A stretch of DNA of 64,000 nt from Gillisia xinjiangensis (GTDB taxonomy: Bacteria; Bacteroidota; Bacteroidia; Flavobacteriales; Flavobacteriaceae), in contig NZ_JBKAHK010000010.1 in assembly GCF_046298265.1 (NCBI RefSeq), positions 88,228-152,227 on the forward strand. Reading direction: 5' to 3'. Under the pieces are notes generated by a model. The model was not told the DNA's origin. It saw only the letters and a list, made by a program, of their open reading frames with translations, and did not search any database. Shown piece by piece: positions 17,483-26,663 of this stretch. How positions within the stretch are numbered: position 1 is the first letter of the stretch; every line of letters begins with the position of its first letter. Both the position numbers and the translations under genes were made by a program.

Positions 17483-19015
17483 ATGCGTAAACTTCGACTT
17501 ATTTTAGGCGATCAGCTTAACCATTCACACAGTTGGTTTGACAACACCAATGAAGATGTCACGTATGTCCTTATGGAAATGCGACAGGAGACAGATTATG
17601 TTGTTCATCACATACAAAAAGTGGTTGCCTTTTTCAGTGCGATGCGAAATTTTGCAAAGAATCTCAAAGATCGTGGCCACCAGGTAACTTATTACTATAT
17701 ATCGGACAAGGATAACCATCAAAGTTTAGAGGAAAATATTTCACAATTGATTTCAGAAAATGATATTGAAAAGTTTGAATATCAACTTCCGGATGAATAC
17801 CGCCTTGATGAACAACTGAAAGCCTTCTGTAAAGATTTAAAAATCGATTCTGAAGCATTTGAAACAGAACACTTTTTAACTAAAAGAACCGACCTTACAA
17901 CATTCTTCAAGGGGAAAAAGCAATTGACCATGGAATATTTTTACCGCGACATGCGGAAAAAGTACGATGTGATGATGATAAATAATGATCCCGAAGGTGG
18001 AAAATGGAATTTTGACAAAAGCAACCGACAAAAATGGAAGGGTTCTCCGGAAATTCCCGATGCGTACTATTTTAACCAGGATGTTTCAGAAATAAAAAAG
18101 GAAATTGAAAAAGCAAATATCAAAACTATAGGATTCATAGATCCTGAAAAATTCAACTGGCCAACCACCAGGAAAGAATCTCTTGCTATTCTTGATTATT
18201 TCTGTAAAAACCTGCTGATACATTTTGGAGATTACCAGGATGCCATGAATACAGAACAGGTTTTTCTCTTTCATTCAAGATTATCCTTTGCTTTGAATTC
18301 CAAGATGCTTCATCCCATGGAGGTTATTGAAAAAACCATTGAATATTGGAGGGAACATAAAGACGAAATAGATATTTCCCAAATTGAAGGTTTCATTAGG
18401 CAAATTTTGGGATGGCGTGAATATATGCGGGGAATTTACTGGAAAGAAATGCCGGGTTACAAGCAAAAAAATGAACTCGAAAACCACAATAAACTTCCGG
18501 AGTTTTATTGGACAGGAAAGACCAAAATGAATTGTTTAAAACACGCAATAAACCAAAGTCTGGAACACGCCTATGCCCACCATATACAACGGCTAATGAT
18601 TACAGGAAATTTTGCGCTTCTTACCCAAACTCATCCGGACGAGGTTGATTCCTGGTATTTGGGGATTTATATAGATGCTATCGAATGGGTTGAAATAACA
18701 AATACCAGAGGAATGAGTCAATATGCCGATGGCGGAATTGTAGCCACAAAACCTTACATCTCAAGTGGAAGTTATATCAATAAAATGAGTAATTATTGTG
18801 CAGATTGTCATTACAAGGTTTCAAAAAAGGTTGAAGAGGACTCCTGTCCTTTTAATAGCCTTTACTGGAATTTTCTTGATGTAAAGAGGGAATTTTTTAA
18901 GGACAACCATAGAATGTCCATGATGATGAGTATGCTGGAAAAAAAATCGGCCGCTGAAATGAACGCAATAATAGAAAGAGCCAGCTATATTATTAAAAAT
19001 TTAGATAATTTTTAA
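17483..19015 (+). CDS. Iron-sulfur bacterial cryptochrome/photolyase (FeS-BCP, prokaryotic (6-4) type)
   Basis: A 510-residue photolyase-related protein of the CryB/PhrB group. Four cysteines that would bind the 4Fe-4S cluster are present: C351 (MNCLKH), C439 and C442 (YCADC), and C455 (DSCPF), with the same spacing as described for Agrobacterium PhrB. Other family motifs are RLILGDQLNHSHSW at the N-terminus, LGWREYMRGIYW, and MSQYADGGIVATKPY. Members repair (6-4) photoproducts. It is directly downstream of the DASH gene with a 3-bp gap, giving one light-damage transcript. Confidence 0.95.
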   Translation: MRKLRLILGDQLNHSHSWFDNTNEDVTYVLMEMRQETDYVVHHIQKVVAFFSAMRNFAKNLKDRGHQVTYYYISDKDNHQSLEENISQLISENDIEKFEYQLPDEYRLDEQLKAFCKDLKIDSEAFETEHFLTKRTDLTTFFKGKKQLTMEYFYRDMRKKYDVMMINNDPEGGKWNFDKSNRQKWKGSPEIPDAYYFNQDVSEIKKEIEKANIKTIGFIDPEKFNWPTTRKESLAILDYFCKNLLIHFGDYQDAMNTEQVFLFHSRLSFALNSKMLHPMEVIEKTIEYWREHKDEIDISQIEGFIRQILGWREYMRGIYWKEMPGYKQKNELENHNKLPEFYWTGKTKMNCLKHAINQSLEHAYAHHIQRLMITGNFALLTQTHPDEVDSWYLGIYIDAIEWVEITNTRGMSQYADGGIVATKPYISSGSYINKMSNYCADCHYKVSKKVEEDSCPFNSLYWNFLDVKREFFKDNHRMSMMMSMLEKKSAAEMNAIIERASYIIKNLDNF

Positions 19016-19066
19016 AATTAGAGTTAAACGCACGTTAAAAATGTTTAGGATAGATGGTTATTTATA

Positions 19067-19074
19067 TAAATTTG
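19067..19074 (+). promoter_or_regulatory. -7 promoter element before the lmo0937-type gene
   Basis: TAAATTTG fits TAnnTTTG and lies 130 bp upstream of the 51-aa membrane protein gene. Confidence 0.4.
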
Positions 19075-19204
19075 AGAAGAATTACTAACCGGGTTATATG
19101 ATTTTGAAAATGACAGGATGTGATTTACCTGATTTAATATCTATCGATTTTAAAAATCTAAACCATTAATAGCAACTTCAAGTTGCGCTAAACAACCAAC
19201 AATT

Positions 19205-19360
19205 ATGAGAGATTTAATTTGGCTTATTGTAGTTTTATTGATTATCGGATGGCTGATAGGATATTTTGCATTTCCCGATTTAGGAGCCATTATTCACATT
19301 TTAATTGTGATTGCGGTAATATTGATTTTGTACAAACTACTTACCGGAAGAAGATTGTAA
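19205..19360 (+). CDS. Small membrane protein, lmo0937 family-like
   Basis: A 51-residue protein with two hydrophobic helices (LIWLIVVLLIIGWLIGYFAF and IIHILIVIAVILILYKLL) and a short basic tail (TGRRL). This matches the lmo0937-type tiny membrane proteins common in Bacteroidota, often linked to stress. A good terminator follows 26 bp after the stop. Function is unknown. Confidence 0.75.
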   Translation: MRDLIWLIVVLLIIGWLIGYFAFPDLGAIIHILIVIAVILILYKLLTGRRL

Positions 19361-19385
19361 TAGGAGTAAATACCATTAAATAAGT

Positions 19386-19421
19386 AAGCCCCTTGATTTA
19401 TCAGGGGGCTTCGCTTTTTAT
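19386..19421 (+). terminator. Intrinsic terminator after the 51-aa membrane protein
   Basis: AAGCCCC-TTGA, a TTTA loop, then TCAGGGGGCTT and a CTTTTTA tail: a GC-rich stem and T run on the + strand. Confidence 0.8.
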
Positions 19422-19470
19422 ATCGTTTCTATAACTTACCTTAGTGTTGAATTTTTAGGATCAAAAATGT

Positions 19471-20229
19471 ATGTGGGATTTAAAAGGACAAACTGCTGTT
19501 GTCACTGGAGGAACTAAAGGAATTGGCAAGGCAACCGTTCTGGAATTTCTGGAATTGGGAGCAAGAGTTTTATTTACAGCCAGGAATAAACAAGACGTTG
19601 TAAATTTTGAAAAAGAACTTCAGGATAAAGGATTTGAAGCTATTGGGATCGTTTCGGATGTTTCAGTTCAAGAAGACAGAGAAAAAACAGTACACTGGGT
19701 TCAGAATAACTGGCAAGCTCTGGATATACTTGTGAACAATGCAGGGGTTAACATACGCAAAAAAGCTTTGGACTACTCAGAAGAAGAATTTCAAAAAGTT
19801 TTAAATATCAATTTGATAGCGCCCTTTGAATTAAGCAGGGCATTGCATCCTTTTCTGAAAAAATCGAAAGTTGGTACGGTAATCAATGTTGCATCTGTTG
19901 CTGCACTGCAGGATGTAGGGACGGGAACTCCGTATGCCATGGCAAAATCGGGCTTGCTTCAACAAACCAGAAGTCTGGCTGTAGAATGGGCACAGGAAGG
20001 AATTCGTGTGAATGCTGTTTCCCCATGGTTTACAGAAACTCCGCTTACCGAAGGATTTCTAAAACAAGACGAAAGAATGAATGGTATTTTAGGAAGAACT
20101 CCTTTAAAAAGAATTGCGAAAGCAGAAGAAATGGCCTCGATTATAGCTTTTCTTGCCATGGAAAAATCCTCTTATATAACCGGTCAAAATATTATTGCCG
20201 ACGGTGGAATGAGTATAAATGCCATATAA
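19471..20229 (+). CDS. Short-chain dehydrogenase/reductase (classical SDR)
   Basis: A 252-residue NAD(P)-dependent oxidoreductase: cofactor motif TGGTKGIG (residues 13-20), structural NNAGVN, catalytic serine in NVASVAALQ and the YxxxK pair in YAMAKSG. The C-terminal ITGQNIIADGGMS is the usual SDR end. The sequence resembles tropinone-reductase-like or 3-oxoacyl-ACP-reductase-like SDRs; the substrate cannot be assigned. Confidence 0.9.
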   Translation: MWDLKGQTAVVTGGTKGIGKATVLEFLELGARVLFTARNKQDVVNFEKELQDKGFEAIGIVSDVSVQEDREKTVHWVQNNWQALDILVNNAGVNIRKKALDYSEEEFQKVLNINLIAPFELSRALHPFLKKSKVGTVINVASVAALQDVGTGTPYAMAKSGLLQQTRSLAVEWAQEGIRVNAVSPWFTETPLTEGFLKQDERMNGILGRTPLKRIAKAEEMASIIAFLAMEKSSYITGQNIIADGGMSINAI

Positions 20230-20255
20230 GTATAAATACCTTACTACTTTTAGCC

Positions 20256-20263
20256 TATTTTTG
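20256..20263 (+). promoter_or_regulatory. -7 promoter element of the lipoprotein gene at 20278
   Basis: TATTTTTG fits TAnnTTTG and ends 14 bp before the ATG. Confidence 0.5.
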
Positions 20264-20277
20264 TAAAAAATTTAAAC

Positions 20278-20955
20278 ATGAAGAAAATCTTAACTCTTTT
20301 AGCACTACTAATCTTTATTGTTTCATGTAAAAATGATCCTGAAAAAGCCGAAACCACTCAAAATGAATCTGCTTTTGAAGAACCAATTACAAAAGAGATC
20401 GCTTACGCAAACGGATTTAAAAATTTTAAAGACGTGAATCAAATCAATTTCACTTTTAATGTAAAAGTGAATGATACCTTGCGTTCTGAACGCTCCTGGA
20501 AATGGTTTCCAAAAAAGAACAAAGTAGAACTTACAGAAAAAGGAGAAACATCCGGTTACAGCACAGTTGGGGATCTAAATGAAGAAGAAACTAAAATCGA
20601 TCAAAAATTCATCAATGATAAGTATTGGTTATTGTTTCCGTATGAATTGATATGGAGCGAATATGAATTCGCGCATAACCGAAATTCGGTTGCACCATTA
20701 AGTCAAAAGAAAATGCACCAAATAACAGTTAAATATTCAGATACCAGCGGGTATACTCCCGGGGACACCTATTTGATATACTTTGATGAAAATGACAAAA
20801 TGATTCGTGAATGGACGTATCAGTCTGCAGGGGGAAGAAGTCTTTCCACTACCTGGGAAGATTATGAAACCTTCAACGGGATAACTATTGCCAAAATGCA
20901 CAAATCTGAAGATGGAAGTTTCCAGTTATTTTTTACAGATATCATGGTAAAGTAA
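20278..20955 (+). CDS. Lipoprotein, DUF6503-like, function unknown
   Basis: A 225-residue lipoprotein with signal MKKILTLLALLIFIVSC (lipidated C17). The mature part starts with YANGFKNFKDVNQINFTFNVKVND and continues as a beta-rich domain with many aromatic residues (RSWKWFPKKN, YWLLFPYELIWSEYEF). The pattern recalls flavobacterial DUF6503 proteins, though I cannot verify the match. A very strong terminator ends the unit. Confidence 0.78.
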   Translation: MKKILTLLALLIFIVSCKNDPEKAETTQNESAFEEPITKEIAYANGFKNFKDVNQINFTFNVKVNDTLRSERSWKWFPKKNKVELTEKGETSGYSTVGDLNEEETKIDQKFINDKYWLLFPYELIWSEYEFAHNRNSVAPLSQKKMHQITVKYSDTSGYTPGDTYLIYFDENDKMIREWTYQSAGGRSLSTTWEDYETFNGITIAKMHKSEDGSFQLFFTDIMVK

Positions 20956-20988
20956 ATCCTTCAAATTCAGGAAGACTATCGAGTATTA

Positions 20989-21034
20989 AAATGTAAATAC
21001 CGCTGGAAATTCCAGCGGTATTTACATTTTTTAT
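20989..21034 (+). terminator. Strong intrinsic terminator (18-bp perfect stem)
   Basis: AAATGTAAATACCGCTGG (20989-21006), AAATT loop, and its exact complement (21012-21029) followed by T residues. It also starts with A residues on the left, so it may work in both directions. Confidence 0.88.
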
Positions 21035-21043
21035 ATAAACATC

Positions 21044-21264
21044 ATTGTTATCCGGTAAACATTTATGTGAAAGCTGAAATTACACATCCATTTGGCATTT
21101 CAATTAAATTTTTAATAAACAAACCTTACTATTCTCAGTTTTTCAATTATATTGAGAATTAAAATGCCCTGAAAAAACAGAAATCATATCTAAATGTTTA
21201 TCAGTTAATGAAAATTTCTCAATACTCACATCTCACGATCTTGACTCTTTACCAGACATTACTG
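21044..21264 (-). repeat. MITE-like dispersed element, copy A, abutting the kynU stop codon
   Basis: A non-coding element of about 220 bp homologous to copies B (42699-42930) and D (34949-35186). Shared blocks include CTGAAAAAACAGAAATCAT, TTTTTAATAAAC and GATCTTGACTCTTTACC. One end reads CAGTAATGTCTGGTAAAG on the minus strand. The other end reads TGTTATCCGGTAAAC on the plus strand. Together they form imperfect terminal inverted repeats. The CAGTA end stops 3 bp from the kynU stop codon. Confidence 0.7.
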
Positions 21265-21267
21265 TTT

Positions 21268-22545
21268 TTAAATCTTCAGGATCCCTCTTTTTAAAATCTG
21301 ACCAAATTCATACATATCCTCATAAGAACAATAAAATGGTGCCGGAGCCAGTCGTATCACATTTGGTTCCCTCCAATCGGTTATCACCCCATTTTTCATT
21401 AAAAAATTAAACAATTCCTTTCCTTCCCCGTGCAGAAAAACCGAAAGTTGGGTTCCACGCTCGTTTTGGTTCGATGGAGTAATGATCTCAAAATCACTTT
21501 CCACCTCTTCATCAATTTGATGTAAAATAAATTCCAGGTAAGCCACAATTTTATCCCGTTTCTCAATAAGCGCAGGCATTCCCACCTTATCAAATATATC
21601 GAGCGATGCTAGGTAAGGCGCAAGTGCCAAAATAGGTGCATTGCTTATTTGCCAGGCATGTGCGCCCGGTTCTGGTAGGAATTCTGGTTCCATTAGAAAA
21701 CGGCGATCTTTAGAATGACCCCACCAGCCTTCAAAACGGGGAATTTCTTTAAGCCCGTGGTAGCGCTCGTGTATGAAACATCCCGAGGCATTTCCGGGGC
21801 CGGAATTCATGTATTTATAACTGCACCAGGCAGCAAAATCCACATCCCATTCGTGTAATTTAAGTTCAATATTTCCGGCAGCATGGGCGAGATCCCAGCC
21901 TACCTTTGCTCCTGCTTTATGCCCGGCCTTGGTAATTGTTTCCATATCCAACACCTGTCCAGAGTAATAATTAACACCTCCAAAAAGAACCAAAGCACAC
22001 TCATCTCCTATTTCTTCAATTTTCTTGAGAATATCTTCTGTTCTGAAGTGATTTTCACCAGGTCTCTTTTTCACTTCAACAACGGCATCTTCCGGGTTAA
22101 ACCCATGGAATTTCACCTGAGAAGCGATCATATACTGATCACTTGGGAAGGCCTTTTCCTCACAAATGATCTTAAAGCGCTTTTTATCAGGCCTGTAAAA
22201 AGACACCATCAATAAATGAAGATTCACGGTAAGCGTATTCATTACGGTAATCTCTGAGGGTTTTGCTCCAACCACTTTAGCAAGTTTTTCAGAAAACCGC
22301 TCATGATAATCCCACCAGGGTTTTTCCGCATAAAAATGGCCTTCCACCGCGAGCTTTGCCCAATCATCCATTACCTCATCTACATATTTTTTAGCCGATT
22401 TAGGTTGTAAACCGAGGGAATTTCCGGTGAAATAAATCACCTTCTTATTATTTATTTCAGGAAATATAAATTCATCTTTATACTTTGCTAAAGGATCTTC
22501 TTTGTCCAATGTGCGTGCAAATTCCCTTGTATTTCTGAATTCCAT
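21268..22545 (-). CDS. kynU: Kynureninase
   Basis: PLP enzyme that cleaves (3-hydroxy)kynurenine to (3-hydroxy)anthranilate and alanine. The Schiff-base lysine is in WCSYKYMNSGPG (about residue 240). Upstream motifs NSLGLQPKSA and VGWDLAHAAGN (the PLP-binding Asp) are diagnostic. At 425 aa it is complete. With kmo it can convert kynurenine to 3-hydroxyanthranilate; no tryptophan dioxygenase or 3-hydroxyanthranilate dioxygenase gene lies in the window. Its 3' end adjoins a MITE-like repeat. Confidence 0.96.
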   Translation of the reverse strand: MEFRNTREFARTLDKEDPLAKYKDEFIFPEINNKKVIYFTGNSLGLQPKSAKKYVDEVMDDWAKLAVEGHFYAEKPWWDYHERFSEKLAKVVGAKPSEITVMNTLTVNLHLLMVSFYRPDKKRFKIICEEKAFPSDQYMIASQVKFHGFNPEDAVVEVKKRPGENHFRTEDILKKIEEIGDECALVLFGGVNYYSGQVLDMETITKAGHKAGAKVGWDLAHAAGNIELKLHEWDVDFAAWCSYKYMNSGPGNASGCFIHERYHGLKEIPRFEGWWGHSKDRRFLMEPEFLPEPGAHAWQISNAPILALAPYLASLDIFDKVGMPALIEKRDKIVAYLEFILHQIDEEVESDFEIITPSNQNERGTQLSVFLHGEGKELFNFLMKNGVITDWREPNVIRLAPAPFYCSYEDMYEFGQILKRGILKI

Positions 22546-22682
22546 ATAAGCGGTTTTTTTTGTAAAAATACTATTTATTCCTGCCTGCGGATTGTATTTC
22601 CGGCTGATTCTTTATTGGTATTTGCTTCGAATTTCCATTATGCTCATTTGATATGCTTAAATTTGCTGAAATTAAGAATCTG

Positions 22683-23330
22683 ATGCATTTTATTCCGACG
22701 AATATAGACGATTACGCAGTAAAACATACTCAAAAGGAACCGGAATTACTGGCTAAGCTCACACGGGAAACTTTTCAAAAGATCCTTCAGCCGCGGATGC
22801 TAAGCGGCCATTACCAGGGAAGGTTGTTAAGTATGATCTCTAAATTGGTGAACCCGAAAAATATTTTGGAAATTGGCACTTATACCGGGTATTCTGCTTT
22901 GTGTCTTTCTGAAGGTTTACAAAAAGAAGGGAGTTTACAAACCATTGATATTAATGAGGAACTGGCCGAAATCCAGAAAAAATATTTTGATCTTTCAGAA
23001 TATAAAGAACAGATCCGTCAATATTTGGGAAACGCACTGGAAATTATTCCAAGGCTTGAATTGAAATTTGATCTGGTTTTTATAGATGCTGATAAACCAA
23101 ATTATCCCGCCTATTTTGAATTAATCATAGAAAAAATGAATCCTGGAGGAATTATTATAACCGATAATGTCCTTTGGAGCGGAAAAGTGGTTGAAAAAGT
23201 AAAAGAAGATGATGCATCTACTATAGCGCTCCTGCGTTATAATAAAATGGTGGTGGAAGACAAGCGGTTAGAAACGGTTATGCTCCCTATTAGAGATGGC
23301 CTGAGCATAAGCAGGGTAAAGGATAATTAA
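22683..23330 (+). CDS. SAM-dependent O-methyltransferase (class I, COMT-like)
   Basis: A methyltransferase of the family-3 O-methyltransferase type: SAM-binding ILEIGTYTGYSALCLSEGL, metal/catalytic VFIDADKPNYPAYFE, and ITDNVLWSGKV. An ATG at 22653 is in frame, but homologues typically begin like MHFIPTNIDDYAV, so 22683 (215 aa) is preferred. It is divergent from kynU; catechol-like substrates such as kynurenine-pathway products are possible but not shown. Confidence 0.9.
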   Translation: MHFIPTNIDDYAVKHTQKEPELLAKLTRETFQKILQPRMLSGHYQGRLLSMISKLVNPKNILEIGTYTGYSALCLSEGLQKEGSLQTIDINEELAEIQKKYFDLSEYKEQIRQYLGNALEIIPRLELKFDLVFIDADKPNYPAYFELIIEKMNPGGIIITDNVLWSGKVVEKVKEDDASTIALLRYNKMVVEDKRLETVMLPIRDGLSISRVKDN

Positions 23331-23425
23331 TGCAAAAGGGGAAAGAGAGGGATTCCCAAAAATAAATCCTGAAACTAGCTAATGAATTTAAGTTCCTGAT
23401 CGCACTTTCTTATACAAAGTTCGCG

Positions 23426-23707
23426 TTACAACCTTCGTTTTACCGAGCCCGTGATTTCTTCGATATCCTCTTTTACCTTGCTTATCTCACTGCGTACATC
23501 TTTAGAAATGTCGGTATCTATACCTTGCTTCTCGGCACTTTTTTGAATTTCGCTTTTAATGTCATTTGAGGCGTTACGGAGTGTACGCATACCTTTTCCT
23601 AATCCCCGTGCGATATCAGGGATTTTATCGGCACCAAAAACCATCACCAATATAAACATGATAAAGGCTATTTCTGCACCACTTATAAATAAAGGAAGTG
23701 TTATCAT
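23426..23707 (-). CDS. tatA: Sec-independent protein translocase subunit TatA/TatE
   Basis: A 93-residue protein with one N-terminal transmembrane helix (LFISGAEIAFIMFILVMVFG), the FGADKIPDIARGLGKGMR hinge and amphipathic helix, and a charged C-terminal tail. TatA oligomers form the passage for folded proteins in the Tat system. Only this subunit is present here; tatC is not in the window. Confidence 0.92.
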   Translation of the reverse strand: MITLPLFISGAEIAFIMFILVMVFGADKIPDIARGLGKGMRTLRNASNDIKSEIQKSAEKQGIDTDISKDVRSEISKVKEDIEEITGSVKRRL

Positions 23708-23740
23708 AGAGACAAAGATAATGACAATTTCTTTTAAAAA

Positions 23741-23767
23741 AAGAAGCCGACTCGTTAAAGTCGGCTT
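23741..23767 (-). terminator. Intrinsic terminator after the M1 peptidase gene
   Basis: Stem AAGCCGACT / AGTCGGCTT (23744-23752 with 23759-23767) with a run of A on the left, which is a T run on the minus strand. It lies 24 bp beyond the peptidase stop. Confidence 0.8.
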
Positions 23768-23790
23768 AATTTAAAAAAAATATTTCCTGA

Positions 23791-26103
23791 TTAATTTCCT
23801 TCTAAATTTTTAAACTGCTGGAATTTATCTTCTTTTACCTGTTGTGGCCAGCTGTTGTTTTCTAAGTCAATATCGGCGGTTTCCATATTGGGATCTACCA
23901 CTACTTTAATGATCTCCTTATCTGTAGCAATTGCTTTACTCACCTGGTCGTCATTTTTACGCCAAATTTGTACAGGATAGGTTACATTTTGCGTAGTCCC
24001 ATCTGCATAGGTATATTCCACTATTAGTGGCATTACAAGTCCTCCGGGTTTTGAAAATGTAACTTCATAGAAATACTTGGGGACCTTCATTCCTTCGCGT
24101 TCTGCGGTTGAAAAATTATCCATTAGATATTCGTTCAATTTTGGTGCGGTTTCCAGAAGATTTTTACCCTTCATATCCTCGATAAATTCTTCACTACCTT
24201 CCTCCACTACATAAACGGCTTCTACCGAAGATGGATCTGTTACTCCATATCGCTCTAAAAAGGCTGCGCCTTCTTTGGTAGCTTTATCGGTTACATAATA
24301 TTTTTTAACATCTTTTACTCCTATATCCACGAAATCTGTACCGTAGAACCAACCTCTCCAAAACCAGTCAAGATCAACTCCGGAAGCATCTTCCATCGTC
24401 CTGAAAAAGTCCTCGGGGGTAGGATGTTTGAACATCCATCGTTGTGAATATGTTTTAAATGAATAATCGAACAGCTCATGTCCCATTACAGTTTCTCTCA
24501 AAATATTTAATGCAGTAGCCGGTTTTCCATAGGCATTATTTCCCAGCTGATACACATTTTCAGGATTGCTCATAATTGGCGAAATAAACTTTTGATCACC
24601 TTTCATATAAGGAACTATATTGGCGGGAATTCCCCTCCTTGAAGGATAAACCTCTTTAGGAGCAATTGCCGCAGGATATTCTTTTCCAAATTCCTGTTCA
24701 GCCAAATACTGTAAAAAGGTAGTTAAACCTTCGTCCATCCAACCCCATTGGCGCTCATCACTATTAACGATCATTGGGAAAAAGTTATGACCAATCTCGT
24801 GGATAATAACGCTTATCATTCCGTATTTCACTCTGTCACTGTAGGTTCCGTCTTCTTCAGGACGACCATAATTCCAGCAAATCATAGGATATTCCATCCC
24901 CTGATTTTTTGCGTGAACAGAGATTGCTTTATGATATGGATATTGGAAGGTGTGATTTGAAAAGGTTTTCAAAGTGCTTGCAACAGCTCTTGTTGAATAT
25001 TCTTCCCATAAAGGATTTCCCTCTTTTGGATACATAGAAACAGCCATCACATCTTTTCCCATCACATTTACATTCATCATATCCACGATGAACTTTCTGG
25101 ATGAAGAAAATGCAAAATCACGTACCATTTCAGCTTTTAATTTCCAGGTTTTCTTTTTATCTGAAAATCCTTTTTCTGCAGCTTCCGCTTCTTCCTGAGT
25201 AACGATTATTACAGGGTTTTCAGTTTCTTTTTTTGCCCGCTCATAGCGGTTCATCATCTCTTTTGAATAGACTTCCTTTCTGTTTACTATTTCTCCTGTT
25301 CCATCCAAAATATGATCTGCCGGCACGGTTATGTTCACTTCATAGTTTCCAAAAGGCAATGCGAATTCCCCATTTCCGAAGAATTGCATATTTTGCCATC
25401 CTTCTACATCATTATAAACCGCCATTCTTGGGAAGAATTGCGCGATTACATACACATCATTTCCGTCTTTTGGGAAATGCTCATAACCAGACCTGGCTCT
25501 ATCGGTTACGTGATTATTGATAGTATAGTTCCATTTTATGGTAAAACTATAACTTTCCCCTGCTTTTAGAGGCTGAGGCAAATCTACACGCATCATTGTA
25601 TAGTTAATGGTGTAGGGTAAATTTTTTCCGTCTTTGGAAACTTCTTCAATATTGAAACCACCATCAAATGGCTCCTTCATGAACTGATTTACAAATCCTC
25701 CGGGTTGAGCTACCGGAGCAATTCCGCTGCCATCTTTATCCAAAGCCGGAGAATTTTTTGACCTTATGTTTTGATCCAGCTGAACCCATAAGTATTCCAG
25801 ATCATCCGGAGAGTTATTATGGTAGGTAATGGTTTCTACACCGGTTAATTTTTTGTTTTTATCGTCCAGTTCGATATCCATTTTATAATCGGCCTGGTTC
25901 TGATAATAGGCTTCTCCGGGAGCACCGGAACCTGTACGATATTGATTGGGCGTTGAAAATTCCTGGTACATCTGCCTGAATTTATTTTCATTAAAATGCC
26001 CCATTTCCTTAACTTCTTCTTTAGGCGCTTCGGTTTCCTGAGCAAAAATTCCTGTTGAAAAAATTAGTGAAATTGATAAAATCGCAATATTGATTTTTTT
26101 CAT
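23791..26103 (-). CDS. Secreted M1-family metallopeptidase
   Basis: A 770-residue gluzincin peptidase with signal peptide MKKINIAILSISLIFSTGIFAQ. The zinc site is HEIGH (about residue 433) with the third ligand in DEGLTTF 18 residues further on. The N-terminal beta-sandwich (about 60-250) is that of M1 aminopeptidases. It ends without a T9SS sorting domain, so it is periplasmic or surface-associated. It is last in a run with the DUF6702-like gene (56-bp gap) and two carboxypeptidase-regulatory-domain genes. Confidence 0.93.
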   Translation of the reverse strand: MKKINIAILSISLIFSTGIFAQETEAPKEEVKEMGHFNENKFRQMYQEFSTPNQYRTGSGAPGEAYYQNQADYKMDIELDDKNKKLTGVETITYHNNSPDDLEYLWVQLDQNIRSKNSPALDKDGSGIAPVAQPGGFVNQFMKEPFDGGFNIEEVSKDGKNLPYTINYTMMRVDLPQPLKAGESYSFTIKWNYTINNHVTDRARSGYEHFPKDGNDVYVIAQFFPRMAVYNDVEGWQNMQFFGNGEFALPFGNYEVNITVPADHILDGTGEIVNRKEVYSKEMMNRYERAKKETENPVIIVTQEEAEAAEKGFSDKKKTWKLKAEMVRDFAFSSSRKFIVDMMNVNVMGKDVMAVSMYPKEGNPLWEEYSTRAVASTLKTFSNHTFQYPYHKAISVHAKNQGMEYPMICWNYGRPEEDGTYSDRVKYGMISVIIHEIGHNFFPMIVNSDERQWGWMDEGLTTFLQYLAEQEFGKEYPAAIAPKEVYPSRRGIPANIVPYMKGDQKFISPIMSNPENVYQLGNNAYGKPATALNILRETVMGHELFDYSFKTYSQRWMFKHPTPEDFFRTMEDASGVDLDWFWRGWFYGTDFVDIGVKDVKKYYVTDKATKEGAAFLERYGVTDPSSVEAVYVVEEGSEEFIEDMKGKNLLETAPKLNEYLMDNFSTAEREGMKVPKYFYEVTFSKPGGLVMPLIVEYTYADGTTQNVTYPVQIWRKNDDQVSKAIATDKEIIKVVVDPNMETADIDLENNSWPQQVKEDKFQQFKNLEGN

Positions 26104-26159
26104 TCTGTTTTTTGTTATTTTAAGTTGCTAAAATTAAGAATTTATATGATTAAGCCAAT

Positions 26160-26663
26160 TTATTCGTTGAAAATTAATTCATCTTCATCCCGTTCTCCCG
26201 TCAAAATCAAACTCTTGGTTTTCCCCCTTACTTCAACATGAACCAAATTTTTCTGTTCCGAAAAAAGATCGGTAAGAACGGCATTTTTGATTTTTACAGA
26301 TTTTACTGAAGAAACATTTGGAACTTCCAGGTACAATAAGGTCATATCATCTTCATATTCCTTCCCCAAATAATTAACCTCGTACGACTTTCCATTTACC
26401 TGAACCCGAAATTTCTGACCAAGGTACTTATTAAGATTTGCCACTACGTCGCCTTCATCTCCGGAGGACAGCAATTTAATAGATAGATCGTAACGTTCCT
26501 GAAGAAGCGCTTCCAGATCGTCGGTAAAAACACGTGAGATTATCTGAAGACTTTGAATCTCCTCATTATATTCAATTTCTGTTACGCTTACATAAAATTT
26601 ATGGGTTTTCTTAAAGGAAGATAAACTGAAAATTAATAAAAGGAATAAAATTCTGTATTTCAT
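26160..26663 (-). CDS. DUF6702-like secreted protein
   Basis: A 167-residue protein with an N-terminal signal (MKYRILFLLLIFSLSSF) and the opening HKFYVSVTEIEYNEEIQSLQIISRVFTDDLE typical of flavobacterial proteins placed before M1 peptidases. The rest is predicted beta-rich. Function unknown; its position implies a partner role to the peptidase 56 bp downstream. Confidence 0.82.
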   Translation of the reverse strand: MKYRILFLLLIFSLSSFKKTHKFYVSVTEIEYNEEIQSLQIISRVFTDDLEALLQERYDLSIKLLSSGDEGDVVANLNKYLGQKFRVQVNGKSYEVNYLGKEYEDDMTLLYLEVPNVSSVKSVKIKNAVLTDLFSEQKNLVHVEVRGKTKSLILTGERDEDELIFNE

